Shown: positions 59,400 to 64,000 of the stretch, in pieces
How positions within the stretch are numbered: the stretch's first letter is position 1
How the letters are laid out: each line of letters starts with the position of its first letter
NCBI RefSeq assembly: GCF_030272615.1
Contig: NC_081409.1
Location: forward strand, 613,972,755-614,036,754
Reading direction: 5' to 3'
DNA from: Cryptomeria japonica
Taxonomy: Eukaryota > Streptophyta > Pinopsida > Cupressales > Cupressaceae
DNA length: 64,000 nt
Program-made: the position numbers and the translations under genes
The notes under the pieces: generated by a model
What the model saw: only the letters and a program-made list of their open reading frames with translations
Database searches by the model: none
Told to the model about the DNA's origin: nothing

Positions 59400-60578
59400 G
59401 TTAGTAATGGCACTTTGGATAGTGGTCACTCAGGCACATGTTTGAATTTAATGGTGATGTGACCTTCCCTGGAATTTGTTTATGATTTTTGCGGCAATCA
59501 ATAATCATTTCAATGAGGATATGTCTTTCGATCATTTTTTTCTTTAGTCCATCGATCTCTTTGTTTCTATCGACAATACTTTTGTTTCGAATATTACTTC
59601 GATCAAGTATTTTTTCCCTTCATCAAAATACTATATTCGGTCAGTATGGTTGTCTCCTCATCGAAACATATCTGATATCCATTGGGTCTTATGTCGAAGA
59701 AACCTTGCGCTTCGGTGTCCTCCTTTATTTTTCCATCAAAATACTTTTTTCATCGATATCACTATGCCCCATCGATGAATGAGTCTATTATCTCACTGAA
59801 GCTTTTCTTTATTTTCCCTTATCGTTCTTCACCGATAAAGTTACATCAGCAAAACCACGCATATCAAGAACATGCCTTTTAACCTCCTTGAAACCTATAT
59901 CCTCATCGATATCTTTTATTGATGTAGCTTCCTTTTGTCTGATCGATATTATTCTTTCGATGAAAACGCTCCTTTCAGTGGGTCCTTTTTATGTTGCACC
60001 GATAGTATTATTTCCTCAAGAACTTTTCCCATCGATGAAGACCCTCTTTGCTTTCTTTGATATCTTTTGTCGATGAAGTTTAACCTCCTCAAAACCTATA
60101 TCCTCATCGATATCTTTTATCTATGTAGCTTCTTTTTGTCTGATCAATATTATTCTTTCGATGAAAACGCTCCTTTCGGTGGGTCCTTTTTATGTTGCAT
60201 CGATAGTATTATTTCCTCGAGAACTTTTCCCGTCGATGAAGACCCTCTCTACTTTCTTTGATATCTTTTGTTGATGAAGTTATTATCTTCGGTGAGTCCT
60301 TTCGGCATTTCCTTCCTTTGATGGCTCTTTTATATCGATGATAACTATTTTTTTTTTTATAAAAATGATCATCATCGGAATTATGACGAATACCAAGCTT
60401 TCGACCGATGACTTCTTTGACCATCAGCAGAGTCCATTGGATTGTCGAATTTCCGACGGGCATGGCATCATCAACCAATCCGACGCTGAGTTTTCGATAG
60501 TGTATTTTGTCGACACTCTAACAAAAATTTGTCGAAAATCTGACAAACGACCATCGGAAATCAGCTCCGAATGTACTA

Positions 60579-60581
<3 letters not shown>
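59400..60581. repeat. Right subterminal region of the CACTA element, TCGATG-rich, with 201-bp tandem duplication
   Basis: Dozens of TCGAT/ATCGA sites lie between 59500 and 60420, many as TTTCGATGA or CATCGATA. A 201-bp unit is tandemly duplicated (59881-60081 and 60082-60282; both contain AACGCTCCTTTC and TTTTTATGTTGCA). Nearer the end the motifs become CATCGGAATTATGACGAA, TTTCCGACGGGC and CCGACGC. The terminal inverted repeat is at 60566-60581. It is also the upstream region of ORF copy 2. Confidence 0.75.
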
Positions 60582-60754
<173 letters not shown>

Positions 60755-60984
60755 CTTGGGTTTTAACAACAAGCATTATGATCTATATTTTAGGGTACAT
60801 ATATATACATGAGTATTTTATTTTTTCTTCCAAACTGTTCTCAGGATTTTAATATGAAAAAATCAAAATACTTAGAATAAATTAACATTTCCTTTATTTC
60901 CAGGTTTCCCATAGTTTATTAAATCTATACATTTCAACTTTGATGTAGAATATGTATTAATCATTTTATTTTAGAATAAATACA

Positions 60985-61222
<238 letters not shown>

Positions 61223-64000
61223 CTTGTTTTAAATCTATTTCTTCCAAAGCATTTTAGCGGGGTATGTTAAATAACATAGAGTAAATTTGTTTTCTTTTTT
61301 TTTTATCAATAACATATAGTTAACATTTTGATTTAGATAACTCTATATCTAGATTTCTTTTCTTTTCACTAACATGCTTTTACAGAATGTAAAATATGAC
61401 AAAATTTTATTCATTTACAACTACAACTAACTTTTTCTAAAAATCATTTAATACATAAACAACAAGATGTGCAATAATAATACACACTCTAAAATATCTA
61501 TCTTCCTTTGAGTTTGAACTATAGATGTAAACAAATATTTCATTTCTATTTAAAAATGACTTTTCTATTGACATTTAACTTTGCATTTCCTTTTTCAATA
61601 ACAATTAGAAACATAATATAATATCTTTCTTAATATTTTTCAAGCAACTATATCAATACATAAATAATCAACAAATGTATTCTTCTTTTTGCAAAAATAT
61701 AAATACTTCAAATTTAAAATACATCTTTAAAAACTATTCCAATACTTACATTTTCTTTTCTGCAACTAAATACAATAAGAATTTTTTTCTTTTTTCTTTT
61801 TGCAACTAAATACAATAAGAAAGTCTTTTTCTTTTCTGCAACTAAAATACAATAAACAATAGGACCATTTCAGCTTCCCTTCCAATCTCTTCCCAAGCAA
61901 ACCTGCAATTAAAAGTTGTAGGTTGTGACCATGGATGCTCACCTCCCAATCTAGGCTTACAAGAAGCCACACCCAAGCTAGGAGAACCAAGGCTAGATGG
62001 GATACACACATTCAAAACACATGCAAGCAAGAAAACTCATAAAAACATTAACACTCCCAACCCAAGGATAAACAAAATGCCATTAGAAGACCATAATGCC
62101 ATTGCAAGGCTACAAAATAAACACATCCACAAGTTCCAAACTTTTCCCAATAATTCCTTATGTCCCCCAAGGCATACAAGCCAACAAATGCCTCTTATGA
62201 CCCCCATTGCATAAACAAAACACTATGCAGCAAGGATCCCATAACCCCTTATAAATCACTCTCTTCCAAAGTGAGTCTCTACACTCATAGGTTGTCAAAC
62301 AACCGTTCATCCCAATACCACTCTACCCTCCCAAGGTTGAGTTTGGCCTTGAAAAATCCCAAATCAAAACTCAAAAAGAATCACAATAACAAAATAAAGA
62401 ATCACATAAGGAAGAACTCAACAATCTTCCTAACACATTAAGATATCAACAATGAAAAACAACTATAACAAGCAATCTTTTAAAAAATACAACAACATAC
62501 ATGAGCTAGGAAAACAACCAACCTTAAATTTGCCAAAAGGGTGATGAATCTTGTAGAAGAGCTTCCCAAATCCACTATCTTTTCCCCTCAAGACTTAGCC
62601 AAAAACTTACAAAAACTACTCAAAAATCTAAGTCTCCAAAATGGAGAGTGGGTGATCAAACTTCTCCCTTCCAAACTATTCCCTAAGAAGACACTCCTCA
62701 CTCTTTCCAACCCACTTGGGAAGGGTGAAGGATGTTCATAGGTTGGTCTTTCCAACACCTTACAAACTCTTTAGCCAAGACACCTCAAAAGGTAAAAGGA
62801 ATGGGGAAGAGAAATGTCACTCATGAGGAGGGTTGTCTAACCTTGGTAGGCTCCTCAAAAGTTGAAATTCGGCCAACTTGGAAAACTCAACTTTTGGGAT
62901 GACTAAATAGTCCCTAGGGAGTGGACACATGGCTAAATTTGGCCTTCATCCATAGGTACATCATATGGCCCACTAAAAATGCCCCTAACTTGACCCTAGG
63001 AGTTAGTTTAACCCCCTAGAAACTCACCCAAAGTTTATCTACGGGTCAACCCTGAGTTGACCTTTCTAATGGCTCCCTATCCAAGACTTTCTTGGGACCA
63101 TACTAGGATAATTGAAAAAAAATGCATTGGTAAAACAAATTTCCTCCAAAGGGACATGTTATTGCCAACTCATCTTACAACACATGTGTCAAGTGACACC
63201 ACAAAAAGTACACATCACTAAAATACACATGGCAAATGTCCCTTTTTTGGAATTTATAAATTAAATAGTTTTCAAATTAAACACACATCCAAGCATAACA
63301 TTTACAAATTAAAACACATTCACAAACAAGGTGTTGTCTCTCCAAATAGACAACCCTTGGCTTCACAAATGCACATAGGTCTAGGCTTGATTCTCCAAAT
63401 AGTTTACATGGTCACATGGATAATTTTCTTGCACATCTCACTTTGCACATTAGTAATTCCAAAAATCACATATAATATTACCATATGGAAAGAATACAAT
63501 TCAGACATCGCATACAATTTCATTTATAATAATCAAGTTTTCAATTATCTAATAACATCCACATAAAATAATCTACTAAATGGCATCATCATAATCATCA
63601 TGGAATTAAATCATTTATAGAGCACGCATCCATAATTTTCTAGCATCAAAGCAAAGTACTGCAAATCAAAGTAATGACATAATCATATCAATGTTTTCCA
63701 AACACTTGATCATATAAAATCTATGCCCATAATGCATCAAAATGTAGTATCAATAGTAGGTCCAACATGAAAATAACTGAATTTCTATGACGGCTCAGGG
63801 TAGGGCCTCACAGGTGTACTGATGTCTCAGGAGTGCTACTCAAAGACCTTTTCCATGAGAGGAGACCTTACTAATGCAAACATAACCATTATTTATTCTT
63901 GTGGGTTGTCTCATGTTCTGTTCATGCCTGATTATAAGATGAACAGAGCTTTGTTGACTGCCCTAGTGGAGGGGTGGCATTAAAACCACAAAACTTCCAT
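61223..64000. other. Unassigned repeat-like DNA at the right edge
   Basis: No gene is recognised. 61761-61858 has three copies of TGCAACTAAATACAATAAGA at 36-40 bp spacing. 62160-62741 has two open frames (93 and 66 codons), Lys/Ser/Pro-rich and without family resemblance. 62800-63100 is less AT-rich and looks like LTR or promoter sequence of a larger element, but no partner or duplication lies in the window. 63200-64000 is AT-rich with no motif identified. Confidence 0.4.

Larger units (their letters stand above)
37585..60581 (+). mobile_element. CACTA (En/Spm) DNA transposon, about 23 kb, with cargo
   Basis: The left end CACTAATACATTTGGA and the right end (reverse complement) CACTAGTACATTCGGA match at 14 of 16 bases. 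ATA flanks both sides (37582-37584 and 60582-60584), the 3-bp duplication typical of the superfamily. Subterminal zones at both ends share CCGACGG, AATTCCGACG and TTTCGATGA motifs. Inside are TNPD (40298-44712) and TNPA-like (45139-48014) genes, both plus strand, a captured PPR fragment, and two minus-strand unknown ORFs. The coding parts have stops and frame changes, so it is probably inactive. It is unusually large but within the range known for plant CACTA elements. Confidence 0.85.

Noticed and set aside
61766-62741. Short ORFs of 60-93 codons near the right edge
   Set aside because: No recognisable domain and no splice or start context; expected by chance in this composition.

Overview
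This window looks like nuclear DNA from a large-genome seed plant, most likely a gymnosperm or conifer. That is inference from the AT-rich, intron-spaced, deeply nested transposon landscape; there is no rRNA, tRNA, organellar or bacterial signal. I see no intact host gene. Nearly everything is transposable elements (TEs), TE cargo, or decayed remnants.

Layout, 1 to about 33 kb: a four-level nest that closes exactly. An old plus-strand open reading frame (ORF) remnant (D, 1-1554 and 30546-33100) was split by a Ty1/copia element on the minus strand (A, 1555-30545, target-site duplication or TSD ATAAT). Inside A's reverse transcriptase gene sits a plus-strand non-autonomous LTR element (B, 4594-26115, TSD CATAC). 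B carries a coiled-coil/zinc-knuckle Gag-like ORF and a large unrecognised ORF, but no pol. B's second ORF is split by another non-autonomous LTR element on the minus strand (C, 9115-22413, TSD GATAT). B's 5' LTR also holds a 1655-bp solo-LTR-like insert, and A's left LTR holds a 375-bp TG...CA insert. LTR divergence judged by eye falls from A to B to C, as the nesting order requires.

Element C is the most interesting of these. Its sense strand encodes a Gln/Pro-rich protein and no recognisable pol. Its antisense strand carries its own TATA box, a short first exon, a phase-0 GT-AG intron and a plant mobile domain (PMD) exon with an acidic/coiled-coil/Arg-Ser tail. A truncated relative (E, about 33373-36250) keeps the same antisense TATA box, a first exon of similar length and a phase-0 donor. 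Clusters of six ACACARGCGCA motifs at about 20-bp spacing lie near both ends of C's internal region.

37.6-60.6 kb: a CACTA (En/Spm) transposon of about 23 kb (37585-60581, TSD ATA). It contains a captured PPR gene fragment, a multi-exon TNPD transposase with a huge poly-Asp tail, a TNPA-like gene, and two diverged copies of an unrecognised ORF on the opposite strand. Subterminal regions rich in TCGATG/CCGACG motifs flank these. 60.6-64 kb is microsatellite followed by unassigned repeat-like DNA.

Across elements most premature stops are TAG, usually where Gln is expected. This points to C-to-T decay of CAG codons, as expected from CHG methylation of silenced plant TEs.
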